From Apostichopus japonicus (lineage: Eukaryota; Echinodermata; Holothuroidea; Aspidochirotida; Stichopodidae): 64,000 bases of DNA. Made by a program: the position numbers and the translations under genes. The stretch spans positions 11,505,984 through 11,569,983 of the forward strand of contig NC_092564.1 in the NCBI RefSeq assembly GCF_037975245.1, given 5' to 3'. Below are positions 49,413 through 62,300 of this stretch, piece by piece; the first letter of the stretch is position 1; each line of letters opens with the position of its first letter. A model generated the notes under the pieces. That model saw only the letters and a list, made by a program, of their open reading frames with translations. It made no database searches and was not told where the DNA came from.

Positions 49413-49562
49413 ATATATAATCAACTATTAAAGATCAATAAACCAGACAAATTTCTCTTCACGACCGGTTTCGTCCTTTTTGGACTCATCAGATGAAGGT
49501 AGGAATCGAACCCAGGGCCTTAGAGTAACAGATCTAAATCCGTACCACTAAGTCACTGTGAT
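49413..49562 (-). mobile_element. tRNA-like element carrying a hammerhead ribozyme
   Basis: On the minus strand a tRNA-like head (A-box-like GACTTAGTGGTACGG, anticodon-like stem TTAGA/TCTAA, perfect B box GGTTCGATTCC) runs directly into an intact hammerhead and an AT-rich tail. The layout is that of a SINE whose body is a ribozyme. Pol III transcription is inferred from the A and B boxes. Confidence 0.65.
49457..49498 (-). ncRNA. Minimal hammerhead ribozyme
   Basis: All core positions are present: stem I CTTCAT/GTGAAG (6 pairs with one U-G), CTGATGA, stem II GTCC-AAAAA-GGAC, GAAA, self-complementary stem III ACCGGT, and the cleavage triplet GTC (cut expected between 49463 and 49462). The palindromic stem III implies activity as a dimer, as in Penelope-like and SINE-like hammerheads. 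Confidence 0.82.
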
Positions 49563-50779
49563 TCTACTATATAGTGTAACGCTCGTCATCGGTGTTCTAT
49601 ATCTGTCAATGAAAGCGTATTATGAACGTGATATATGAATGAAAGTGTTACATATAAGAGAATCTAACTACAGCATGTTTGCCCCCCCACCCCCCCCCCT
49701 TTGCTTGTCGTAATTATGAAAGTTTCCCATTTGCGGTTTGCATGTGATTAAAATGTCGCTTATATAAACAGCTAACAAGTATCGGTGACAACGTTTCAAA
49801 ACTTACTGAAACGAATAGTTATTTTAGCGTCTATTTGGTGAAACAAATCTAGAAAAGCTATTTTTGGATCAGTTACAACCTTATGTTGATATCACTTGGG
49901 AGGTCTGGCATAGCCACCAGAAATTAGAGTCAATATTGTATACCGACCGACCGACCGACAGCAAGCAATGTATATGATTTGAAAAGTGTATTTTTGTGGT
50001 TTCATATAGGTGCATGAGGTATATATAGTTCTTTTCTTCAAATTAATTTTCTATTTATATATATTTTTCTTTTTGGTATATGAGGGGGTCACTAGGCATT
50101 GATTTCAGTCCGTATTAAGTAGGCCTACATGTGTATATAAACAATTCACGTGTTCAAAGTACATTGTTCTAAAGATAATCTTATCAATTGTGAATTATTA
50201 ATTAAACGTACTATAATTAAGATTGTCTGCATTGTCAGTATCTGTGGCAAACTACAGATAGTTTATAAGGGTTGCAGGCTACGCCTATACTTTATATTTT
50301 GACTTACCTATATAAAGTATTGTAAAATGCAAACTATAAATAACATATTGACCGAGGGGAAAGAAGTAACTTCAATTTCAAGTATCTATGAAATAGCAGT
50401 ATGAAGTAAATATCAGGAATCATCATACTACTGTTATTAATAAAGTATTTTGTGAGTTCTGAAAAATTAAACTAATTAATTACGAAATCTATTGCATATA
50501 TGTTTATTTCTCTTACACAAAAATATATAAATGGCTCATATATACGGGCCTAGGGGAATTCAATACGAGACAGTTGATTTATTATTAGTAAATGCGAGTC
50601 GCGTATGTTTCATCGATAAGTATACCAGTAGGTACTCTCATTAACAAACCCGATCTTTTACACAAATTGACCATAAAGTTTTCAAACCGTGCACAGTCAG
50701 TGTCCAGTGACTGGTTAAAACGTCAAACCTGTTACAAGACGGACACAAAATGGTCCACCTGGGATTGAGGTTTTCTGTA

Positions 50780-51360
50780 TATATTTTTGTTTCTTTATTT
50801 TTATTCTTGCGATGCTGTCTTGAGCGATAAGGATATCCAGAACTTCAGAATTTCCATCCAAAGTTAAGGAATTTCGCTCTCAGCATCGTTTGGATTTTTA
50901 CTCCAAAACTTATTTTAGTTCATACGTGACTGAGGGGGGTAGATGTTAGAAATGAATAAACTATACGCTTTCTCCAGATATAACTCCTTCTCAAGACCTA
51001 CCTGAGAGTCTATACATATCATTATCCCAGAATTAACTGTAATGGTATATCGGATAGAGGGTGTATCTCCATGAACAAAATAACACACCTAGGCGCTGAT
51101 CGCCTGGCCCAATGCTCTGAAAACAGCTGAGCATATTTGTTTCTTTATTTTTTATTCTTGCGATGCTGTCTTGAGCGATAAGGATATCCAGAACTTCAGA
51201 ATTTCCATCCAAAGTTAAGGAATTTCGCTCTCAGCATCGTTTGGATTTTACTCCAAAACTTATTTTAGTTCATACGTGACTGGGGGAGGTAAATGTTAGA
51301 AATGAATAAACTATACGCTTTCTCCGGATATAACTCCTTCTCAAGACCTACCTGAGAGTC
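50780..51360. repeat. Direct duplication, about 230 bp, offset about 350 bp
   Basis: The blocks 50780-51012 and 51132-51360 are nearly identical (tttctttatttt ... tacctgagagtc), differing by a few bases. The intervening segment 51014-51131 has a relative at 52690-52815. Confidence 0.93.
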
Positions 51361-52039
51361 GGTTAAATTACTTTTCATGTTCTAGTTGCGTGATTGACTA
51401 TTTATCTATGTATTGCCCATAGAAACTAAGTATGACTACCCTTTCCAAGGGGTGCGGGCGCTTTCATAAAAAAAAAAAATTCCTCAGAGTGATATGCTCA
51501 GCCGACTTATTTTCAGATAACTATCTGGCCTTTTTGATAAAATGACTGAAAAGTCAAATCTACAGCTTCATCTATGAAAACGTTTTACGAGTCTTGGGTT
51601 CATAATAAGTATAATACGACTTTAACTTTCTACCTATGTTTGAACAATTTCCCTGCGAGGAGTGAAAATAGTTCCGAAAAGAAAATATGTTGCCAAAATT
51701 CCATTTCGGGTAGCATTGACGGCGACACCTAGCGGCACACCTTCAACATTTATTTCAGTTAAAAGTTATCACGGCTGACGCTATACTGGTTTTATGAGGG
51801 TGTGAGAGCTCATTGCAGCTTTTAGCTGCAGCAGATGACGAGAGAGTCGCTAATTCACATTTAATCCGATTATATTGCCATTGTATCAAAGGGGTCAAAA
51901 TGATCCCAGAATTGCAGGTGGCAACACAAGTGGCTTTTAATGCTTAATACTTCATTGTTTCTCCATCTGTGTTTCACTACAAAATGTATATTCACTAAAA
52001 TGTTATACAAAACAACATAGGCACATTTTAAGGTGATAT

Positions 52040-53260
52040 ATGAAATCATATATGATGTAAAACTCCTTTTCATAGTCATCATGAGTGCGAATGGCAGCCA
52101 TGAATTCCGTTTCCATGGTAACGTGATGCGTGCGCAATCGTAAACTTACAAGGATCGCAGGGTTTCAAAGAACAAAATATTTAGCATGTATTGCTCTCAG
52201 GTGTACTTTCGTTGAAGTGTATTCATTCATTCACCCTTCCGGACTTCCATTGTTCGTCAAGGCTTGAAAAGACGAAATACAATAATATCATTGATGTACT
52301 TTGGGAATTAAAGGAGTGTAGTTAATATTGTATTATGTTACCTTAAAGCTCAAATTGTCCGTATCTAGCTTAACGGCTTAGCGCAGTGTCCTGATCGCCA
52401 CTGCATTAAAAGTTATATGCCAACCACTGTCAGCCATGAATTAAGTTTCCATGGTGACATAATGAGTTCGCCATATTACGTAAGAAGAGTCGGAAGGGTT
52501 CACAGCAACAAAGACATGTATTGTTGTCACATGTACTTTCGTTGAAGTGTATTCATTCATCCTTCCGCGTCTTCACTGTACTCTGTCGGAGCCGGCATAG
52601 ACGACGAAAAATAAACGTACCTATGTCATTTTGCATTAAAGCAGTCCAGTAAGACTTAAATACGTAGCTACGTCATAACTCAGTGCCTGTGTCTATACAC
52701 CTAATTATCACAGGATTAACTGTTACTAGTGTTAGTGTACATCGGATAGAAAGTGCATCTCTATATGAACAAAATAGCACTGATCGCCTGGCCCAATGTT
52801 CTGACAATAGCTGAGCATGAGTTATAATACAAATACTGTTAGCCGTTCCCATGGTGACGTAAGATGTGCGCCATCTTTAACTTAGAGCGGTTGCGTGTAT
52901 GGAAACAGCATAGATGGTCCTCTATTGTTCTGACATGTACTTTCATAAGAGCGTATTGAGCCATCCCTCAAGATCGTTCGGTAGGGTTCTATTGTTAGTT
53001 AGGGCTTGAGTAGGCGACGTAAGAGGAACCCATCTACGCAGGTTGGGACCGAACGATATCTACTTAATATGGATATATATGTAGGCCTATATGAAGTGAG
53101 TTACGTTGTTTGTCCCCGTATCTATCATATCGGCGTGGGTACTGTCCTTAACATTGCTTTGAAATTTGTTATATGGTAAATACTGCCATACCGTTTCCAT
53201 TGTGACGCAATGCGTCCGTTATCGTGAACCGACATAGGCACAAAATGGTAGTGCCTTAGT
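52040..53260. repeat. Degenerate tandem array, about 340-400 bp period
   Basis: Four spaced copies of a 'gtttccatggtgacg.aatg.g..cgcc' block (near 52108, 52447, 52843, 53193), each followed by 'tgacatgtactttcgttgaagtg' and 'attcattcatcc' and preceded by a 'gatcgcctggcccaatg' block. Not coding. Confidence 0.85.
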
Positions 53261-54910
53261 TATAATCCCAGAATTTTTAATTAAGAAAATACTCCCGATG
53301 TATGAAATATTGAATAGAAGAAATAAGGAAGCTGTAAAATAGGTAAGGATTTTGAAATAGGTTTTTGTAATTTAATATTACATACCAGTATGATATGAGA
53401 ACCTTGCACATACCAAGTAATTAAACACCGACAGATAGTAACACAGAACTGTCAATGCTTATAGGCCTATCGATGGCTGATATACAGTAGAAGGCACAAT
53501 GCAATTACCTATGATTTATGCTCACTGCATGAATGTATTACTTCATAATAAACCTGTTGGTATATTTTTCTATAATTGTTTGCTTCAAAGTTGGGTACGT
53601 CAGCCTAAATTCATGTAGAATAGTATGCAATGTATTATTATGCAAATCATGACTCCATGATTTTTGGTTTTGACAACGAAACAAATCGAATTAATTATCG
53701 ACGGAGCATAACCTGACACATTTCAAGAAACGGCTAAACTTGACCATGAAATCAAAGGCTGAAACAGAAAATAATATAATAAATATTAATTTTAAAAAAC
53801 TGCTATAGTTGCAACGAGTTTAAAAACAACCATGTAAAACAATTTTTGAAAAATGCATAATGGATTAGCAGCTCATTGAGACAAAGTTTCTGCTAATCTA
53901 CGAATTCAAGAATGATGAAAGAGAACAATAGTAAAAAATCTTCAATTGTTATGTGTTTTTAATTGAATAAAGAGGAAAATGAAATAAAATAAAAGACTAT
54001 ATCAGTCAGATAAAGTTATCAAAGTATTGATTGTTTTTTACAAAATATACTGAAAAATGTGATATAGATTTTTTTCAAACTGTGAGATATATTAAAACAC
54101 CAGTTGAGACAATTATTTTAGGCACGACAAAATCTATAATTGAAACAGGATGATACGCCATGATTCAGTCAATTTAAATGTTAGCAATGCATTCTTTGGT
54201 AAAATAAACTTTTGATATATATTTCCGAACTTTTGCATTCCTTTTAAGGTGATTAGCGAAGACAGACTACTTAATGTTGTACAGAAAGTATTTATTATAA
54301 ACTCGAAATTGTATTTATATAAATGTTGTAAACGTAGATAAGTACTTTCATAGACTGCTCAACGTATTTAGTATATTATTAAGTAACGTATATAAGGACT
54401 AGATCCCGACCTCTCGAAATCAGGCACTTCGTTCCCACACAATTTATGGGTTTAAAATTATGATTACTTTACAGTTTGACGCATTTCAGGCGAGTAAAGG
54501 AAGTATGTATATATATATTTACATACATACATATATATATATATTTATTCAAAGATAATGATACAAGCAACATGAATATTGCACAATATAACTTGTGTCA
54601 GTATTTCGAAGACATCGCCTCCTTTATATATTTCATTGATACCGCAAACTACAATTATGGCGCAAATTCAAACACGATTTCCTCAGGTCAAGGAGTAAAA
54701 GCTACAGTTTTATACACTAACAGAAAATCTTAATTATAAATACATCACTAATGTGTTGGCCACCGATAAATATCTTAGCATCTTGCATCAAAGCTCAATG
54801 CTTGTCTTAGTTCATTGATAATTTTTCAAATCATTCTCTAAACCTTGCTGCTCATTTGACATGAAAAATATAATATCATCAAGACGAGAACGCCACTTTG
54901 GATTCATAAT
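53261..54910. other. No gene seen; possible receptor 3' UTR end
   Basis: AT-rich. A minus-strand AATAAA at 54544-54549 could serve the receptor gene, about 720 bp past its stop; this is a weak guess. Confidence 0.3.
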
Positions 54911-54912
54911 TT

Positions 54913-55290
54913 AACCCTTCAACATCCTCAACAAGATACGATCTCGAATATCATGTTTGTTACTTTCACATCTTTCATACTGTACTTGGATTCATCATAT
55001 CATGATACATATTCATTAGCCTACTCATAGAAAGGAGGCAAGCTATCTACTGAAGTCTGTCGAAAGATCAACGTCATTCTGCATCTTCTTTTCATCAGAG
55101 AAGATGCTCTCTATATTGAATTGAACCCTTCGACATCCTCATCAGATATTTTGTTACTTTCACATATTACATATTGTACATTGCCTTGACACAATCACAT
55201 CAGATTTTAACCATGTTACTACTCATTAAATATGAGCCAAGCTAGTTGCTGAAAGGTTGTCGAAAGATTATCGTCCTTCTGTCTGCATAC
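54913..55290. repeat. Tandem duplication spanning the receptor stop codon
   Basis: Blocks starting 'aacccttc.acatcctc' at 54915 and 55124 run in parallel through 'ttgttactttcacat' to 'tgtcgaaagat..acgtc.ttctg'. The second copy covers the last codons and stop of the receptor; the first lies in its 3' UTR. Confidence 0.8.
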
Positions 55291-56328
55291 TGTTCAAGCG
55301 TGAGTGTCTAGCTGGTTTTAAAACTAATTCATTTTCATAAATAGGTTCATGTTCCCCATCACATTCATCTTCGGCCATCCCTTCATCCTCGAATCGTGTC
55401 AATAACATATGTCTATCTTGATGTGAAACAGAATCCGGGACCGACAATCCCTTTTTGAGCAAAGCAGCACGAAGATGCCGAATTCGTTTATTTCTAGTCC
55501 TTTCATATTGTGAAATATCGCTTGCCTCCTCCCCTGGGTCCTTAATCGAGTTGATCTCGGAGAGTGAAACATTCATATCTGCTTCAGGGGGATGAATTAT
55601 ATCACAGCTCTTAACTGCTCTTGTTCTACTTAAACCACGTTTTCTTCTCTCTATATCCATTAACATTTTAAATTTGATCAATTCTGGTTTTGGTTTTAAT
55701 GTTGGTTTTCTGTTGAAACGTTTATTCTCTTGTGCAGTTTTGGTTGGAGAGATAATAGCCCGCATATCTGAACATGATGATGACAGAGGAGTAATGGGAC
55801 ATCCTGCTCCTGCCAACCTTCGCTGTTGCTGCCTCGAGAGGAAGGTCCGTCTCGTTGCGAACCGCCTCTTCCATTTCAAGACAGATTCGTTTACGTAAGA
55901 GTTCTCGTCGCTTCGTCTATCTTCCGTCTCAGTCCAAGTTCTAACCATGAATGATGACTCGCAGTTGTCTGGCCTGATTGCGTACTGACTATGGACAGAC
56001 CCTTGCCTCGACAAATGGTCGAGGTGCTCGTAGGGTTGTGAGTATTCTTCTCCATCAGAGTCTGCCTCTGTCTTTATCTCTGGAATGTTCAGGTAATCAT
56101 GGTCACCACTCTCGTCATCTCCCTCCTCCTCCTCTTCGCTGCTATGGGAGGTTGATCTTGGCAGTGAATCTCGAGAAATTCGAGTGACGTAAGATGACAA
56201 ACCAAATAAATGTGAAACGGACAGCGGGGCTAAAAGAGGATACTCTCCGGAACTTCTCTGACTTATCGGAGGAGGAAAGTCACACCATGGAAGGACCGTC
56301 GTCGTTTGGTCAACGTCTGTGTTAAATC
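55268..56328 (-). CDS. Receptor exon: large cytoplasmic tail and stop
   Basis: 1,061-nt terminal exon, acceptor cttttacag|GA. It encodes about 353 residues, low-complexity acidic near the start (SSEEEEEGDDESGDHD). Candidate SH2/PTB sites are DYLNIP, QPYEHL, QYAIRP, SYVNES and IYENEL. Three of these (YLN, YVN, YEN) fit the Grb2-type YxN pattern. No kinase or other catalytic domain is seen. Confidence 0.9.
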
Positions 56329-59300
56329 CTGTAAAAGTCAAGACAAATACCTTTCACCATTAGGAACATTATATCGTTCTTCCATCCGATTGTTATATAC
56401 GGACATTCTAAAGCAGTTACTTCTTTTTCTCTCAACAGAGCTGTAGTTTGCACTCGCACCAAAAGATTTAATCACTTGGCAATCAAGCTTGAAAATCTTA
56501 AAAACTGACATTGTACCGTGTTATATGCATTTACGATTAGACCAACGAAAACCTATATAAGTATTATACCAAGTAAACACGTATTTTTGAATATTCATCG
56601 CAACTGTAAGATGTTGTTAGGCAAGTAAGAAGGGAACTCTCGATTCTAAAGACTGAACATTAACCATTTTAGAAAATCCTCAAATCTGATCGATTTGCTT
56701 CCTTCCTGTTTCCTTAATCAAGTTGATTTCGGAGATTGATAGGGAGCAATTTGGCCATTTTTAACCGGCGATGTTCACTGTACACGTGACTTTGACTTAA
56801 TTGTTAACCAACATTGCCTTAAGTTACATTGAAAGTGGATTCCTGGGATTGATCAATGCGTTACTATTATTATTTTGGTGGGCGATTTATTGCAAAATGC
56901 TGTTGTTACCGTTGACCTCCCTGAACTTTCGAGAACAGGATGTTTTATGTTCATAGGACTTACAAAAGTTGTTAGAGAAGTCCGTGACATACAATATTTG
57001 TTAACACACATACACAAACACCCACTCAAACAAAGAATATGTTTCTTCCCATGCAACGCAAAATATCCACCTCATGTTATTGTGCCCTGTGTCCCGTGCG
57101 CCCCCCCCCCCCCCTAACGCTTAGGCACACCAACCCACCCAATTTCAGAACCAATATAAGGCTTCACTTGGGGAGCATGTGTGGTAATATTTCTTGCACA
57201 AATTGTCAATCGAGTAGAATATCTCATCATCAGTACAAGAATGCATAGGGATGTGATAAAGCAGGCTATTCTCATATCAGTATACACATGTGAATACACA
57301 CTTGCATTGACAAAGTTTAACAAGAACAGCTATATACATTTGCATTCGTATAATTAACATAACTATTCTGTTGTCTTTACAGTACAAATCATCGTATGTC
57401 GATCCGGATCGTTCGCCTCACAGTATTCAGGCGTTTATATAAACTAAGTCAACAGAACCTAAACAGTAAGTTTCATTTGTTGACAGTGTGCTAAAGGTTA
57501 CTGACTGGAGTAGCTAATTAAATAATGATTAATTAGTCAAGTGGCTACTTCTAATATCTTTCATTCCCATTTTCGTATTTATACAAGATTCACCTGGTAG
57601 CCTTTTTCAACAAAGCTCTTGAAAATTTGATCATGCTTATAATGAATGTATGAGGGAGCTGTTCGGTAGTGAATAGATATGGCACATAAACTGAAATATG
57701 AGATATGGTTCATCGTGAAGTACATCGGGGCAATGGAGACTTTAGAAAAGGAATTGTGAGGGTCGGTAGACCCTGTGGATGAATAAAACAATCGTTGATG
57801 TGTTATTAAGTAATCCAAGTGAAGTTTAAAACCTTACCCGAATCATCGGCTCCTTCGTCATAACGTTCTGATTTCCTATCGAGAGGAAAAGACCAAAAAA
57901 AAGAAAAGAAAAGATGTAGTGATTTATAGTTACTTTAAGTCAATAACAATGCCGTCAGTACTTTATTGCGTTGCAATATTGAAATCTTAGAATTTTGAAA
58001 TATTGAAATATTGAATCTTATTATTGAAATATTGAAATCTTAGAATTGAAATCTTAGAATTTACCTGCGATAACGCTCGAGAAGTGGTTGGACGAATCCG
58101 TTTCTTTTCAGATAGAAACCAGCAATGACACTCCCAACAGAAACCCAAGTAAACACAGATACAACCAAAAGAGCAACCATGTAACCTGTAGAGGACAAGA
58201 GGATGGTTGATGACTTAATGACATTCTGATTACAGTATGACAAATAAGCTTTCTACATTGACATGCTAGATGAATAATTTACTTTCAACTTATTCTGTCT
58301 AGTTCCTTTGCGGTTGATGTTACAAATATCATACGGAACAGGAATATATAGCTAGTTTGATATTTTAAAACATGTATTGTAGTACGTTTCATTTTGCTAC
58401 AATATTTCACATAAGCATAAACATATGAATATTACTAAGGTGAATAAACGCATTTCTGTGCTTACTTAATATTATGATTTAAATTATTATATGTAATATT
58501 TCCCAGGTACACGAGACTGGTGAAAGGCCTCCTAATCCGTTTTGGGGTCCTGTGACAATTTCGTAGACAACACACTTTCGTATACAATCTTTAAGACAAA
58601 CTCTAAATTCTTCAAGGCTTTGTCGGTAGCATTTTGTTCACATAAGGCCTATACCCAATAGATCTATCCACTTTTACCTCTGCTTATTTTCAGGCAAATT
58701 CAAAGAAAAGAACAAACATTTTCAAATAGTTGGTCCTGCATGAGCATATGAATCCCGGCATATTTTCAAATTTACTGAACTCAATATTAGAGTAAACCGA
58801 AGCAGGAATGCGGACTCTATAGTTTACCTGGACATTCGCATTTGTTAGATTCACCGTTACAAACGCAGCCAAGAGCTCCCCTCAGCCCGCAACCAGAGAT
58901 GCAAAATCCCGCCGTTTTATTACTAGCTCGGTTTGTCATAGTAGTGGAGGACTCTTCATCATCGTCGTTGGGCTTCAAAGGAACAAAAAGTAAAAAGTAA
59001 TAATGCAGTAAACAGTAATTATACATCCATTGTCTCATTGATTGAATGCTTAAAAGTAAAGTAAAGTAAAGTAAAATTTATTGATATTCATCATAAAATG
59101 ACAATATAATAAAATGGACTACAGCATCTCAAAAATAGGTTAAAAAAAGTTATCTATGTATCATACAATTCAAAGTCTTAATACTTCTAGGTAAAATTGA
59201 TCGCCTAAACCGTTCTGTCCGCATACGTGGGATCGTGTAAAATCTACGTGGTTTCATGTAAAAATCAAAGAGAGGGTGATCAGAATCCTCGACTATAGAA

Positions 59301-62300
59301 GAAGCACACTGACGTATTATACGATCAATAAAATCATCGGTGATGGTAGAATACAACTTGATGGATTTATTCAAGTAGTCTAATTGTCCATTAGAACAGG
59401 ATGATAACCAAACTGGGCCACAGTACACAAGGAAAGACAACACCATTGTCTGAAAAAGCCAAAGCTGCTTATCAAAATCTAAGCCAAAACCGGCGAGCCT
59501 ACGAATACAATATAATCTCTGTTTAGCTTTTGATGCCATATTGTTCACGTGGGTATTCCAAGTAAGCGAGCTGCTGAAGGTTAATCCAAGATATTTAAAA
59601 TCTTAGTTGGTTGGTTGGTCCACCCATCCATCATCCCTCATTATTACCCAATCCTATGCGAGATTTATGTGGCGTAATACAAGGTATATAGTCACTAATA
59701 AACTGTAAACAAATATCGTGCAGCGGTGTACATTTTAAAACAAGTCACTCGAGACAGATATCCTGGGGATATACAAAAACTAAGGAACTTGATCCACTCT
59801 GATCAACCTCCTAACATTGATACATTAAACTAATGTGATTATGAAGACGTTACCTCAAATAAAGTACCATGTGTGAACCGAAATATAGACACGATACACA
59901 TGATCCTGGTTATTGGTTATTGATCGTGTATTGCAATTTATGTCTACTCACACAACTGTGTTCAATTCTGGTGTAAAACTTTTAATAAGTACGTCCTTTA
60001 TGCTACGTAAAAATGCAATGTACTTATGTTTAACTGCAGAGTTTATATACGTGGTTTAACAGAAATATCGTGAATAGAAATGCAAGGCCAGTGAAAGTAC
60101 ATTTTGAAAGATTGATAAAGGAATTTAAAATCTGCTAAAGAAAACATGTGAAACGATCAGTTTCTATTTATGTAATAACAGTCTTTGCATATCATTGCAG
60201 TAGTAGTATAGACGTAACATGTAATCATACATGATCATCAGTTCACTAAGTGGAACGAACACACGTTCTGTGTCAGCACAGCACATCTAAATACAGTATA
60301 CTATACATTAAATCAAATACGTCAATTATTATACGTAATCATTACGTAAGATATATCTCGCGTGGACAGTACTAACAGTAATAGAGAAAGAAAAGTCGAG
60401 TCAATGCGTATGTGGTGGGTGAGAGAAAACTTTCCCTTGTTATTAGCTGAACTAGAGTAACGTCCTTATTTCTTATCGCATTCACCTTTTTAAGCTGTCA
60501 ATTATGCATCTTTTAATTGTCCTTAATCATGATTATACAATCTCTCTGTTACCTCTCCATCGTAGTCACAAGCTCCGGTTACGGGGTCGCAATCTCCGTC
60601 TTGGCATGAGCAAGTCTGTCTGCATCCCCATCCGTAGTATCCTTTCTTACAGTAGTCTTTACAGTGGGTACCCCGCCTTCCTCTGGGACACGCGCAGTTG
60701 TGGCCACCGAAGGGTGAGCATACTCTTCCCCATGGACACGCTGCACTGTTGCATTCTTGCTTAGAAGCTTGAAACACTGAAGTAAAGAGAGGGCAGAGTG
60801 GATAGTGTAAATGTGAGTAATTGGTTGAATATAAGAAGATGAAACGACAAAGAAATATGACAAAGATGTGTTCTTCCTCTTCTTCTATTTGAGGGAAAGA
60901 GAGAGAGAGAGTCTTCCTCTGGGGCATGCGCAGTTGTGGCCACCGAAGGGTGAGCATACTCTTCCCCATGGACACGCTGCACTGTTGCATTCTTGCTTAG
61001 AAGCTTGAAATACTGAAGTAAAGAGACGGCAGATTGGATAGAGTAAATGTGAGTAATTGCATGGGTGAATTTAAGAAGATGGAACGACAAAGTAATATGA
61101 CAAAGATGTTTCGTGTTCTTCCTCTTCTTATATTTGATGTCAATCGATTCTCTTTGAGGGAAAGAGAGAGAGCCTTATGGTACCCATTTGACTTGCAAAC
61201 CCAAACTTTTCAGCAGAGATTCGCACAACTGATAAATGATCATATTTTGCTCGACTTTCCCTGATAAAACATTACCCTCTCATTCGAAACGGCAATACTT
61301 ACAGAATAGACGAACAAATACGCGGCGCTATTCATAAATAAAGTGAAAAGATACGCAATCACCCTGAATGCACTCTGAGGGTGCAGTACAGTACAACAGG
61401 GTGAAGCCTGTGCATTAATAGAGCAAAGGTGCTTACAGCAGTGATGGCGATGTTTTATAAAGATGTAAACATTATGAATTTCATATGCAGCCAACCTTGT
61501 AGACGAATCAATTGTAAAGAACCTAATGGAGAAGATGCATAACTTTGGTCTCTACCCTGTAGATAAACAATAGTTTAATATTGGTGGATAAATACATTTG
61601 ATTGGGTGGTTTGCACGTTGACGTCAGACAAAGGTTGTTGACGACAGTACCATGTTCTGTCGTACAGTACAAAGAAACAATTTGCTCATCCTTTATAGGG
61701 ATATTGTTCTTCTATTGTATAGGGAGGAGGGACATTAGTAGCAATATCACTTAAAGGTTTGTAACAGGTTTGATAGAACAAAAGTTAAATTGAGTAAAAA
61801 AGGGGGGGGGCTGGGGGGGAGGGGACTTTAATCAGCAGGGTATACAAGCGATGTAAGCATGTATATAAACTCCGACATGTTACCGGGAAAATCCCTGAAA
61901 TATTAATTTAATTTTGACTTTCCATGTGGGTTCAAGGAGCTATTGATAATATTCCAGGTCACCTCGGGTATCCCACTTACTACTTCACTCGTCGTGTATT
62001 ACTATGAGTTAACCCAGACAGGATATGAGCCTGGCTTCTAGATGTCGCTGAGTAATACGACTAATTTAAACTGGTTAGTGACACAAACCTTCCTACACAT
62101 CTTATTCGTTCGATTCAGGGTAAGTCATAACCTGAATATCGGTATGTGGTCACTGGTTACCATCAATCACTTAATTGAACAAGACGGTGGTGAAACGAGC
62201 GACCCTGCAGCAATGCACCCATATTACACAGGGTCAATCTCGTAACCCACCCCCTCCCCCCACCCGTTCCTGTCACCGTCCCTTTTAATGTCACTATAGA

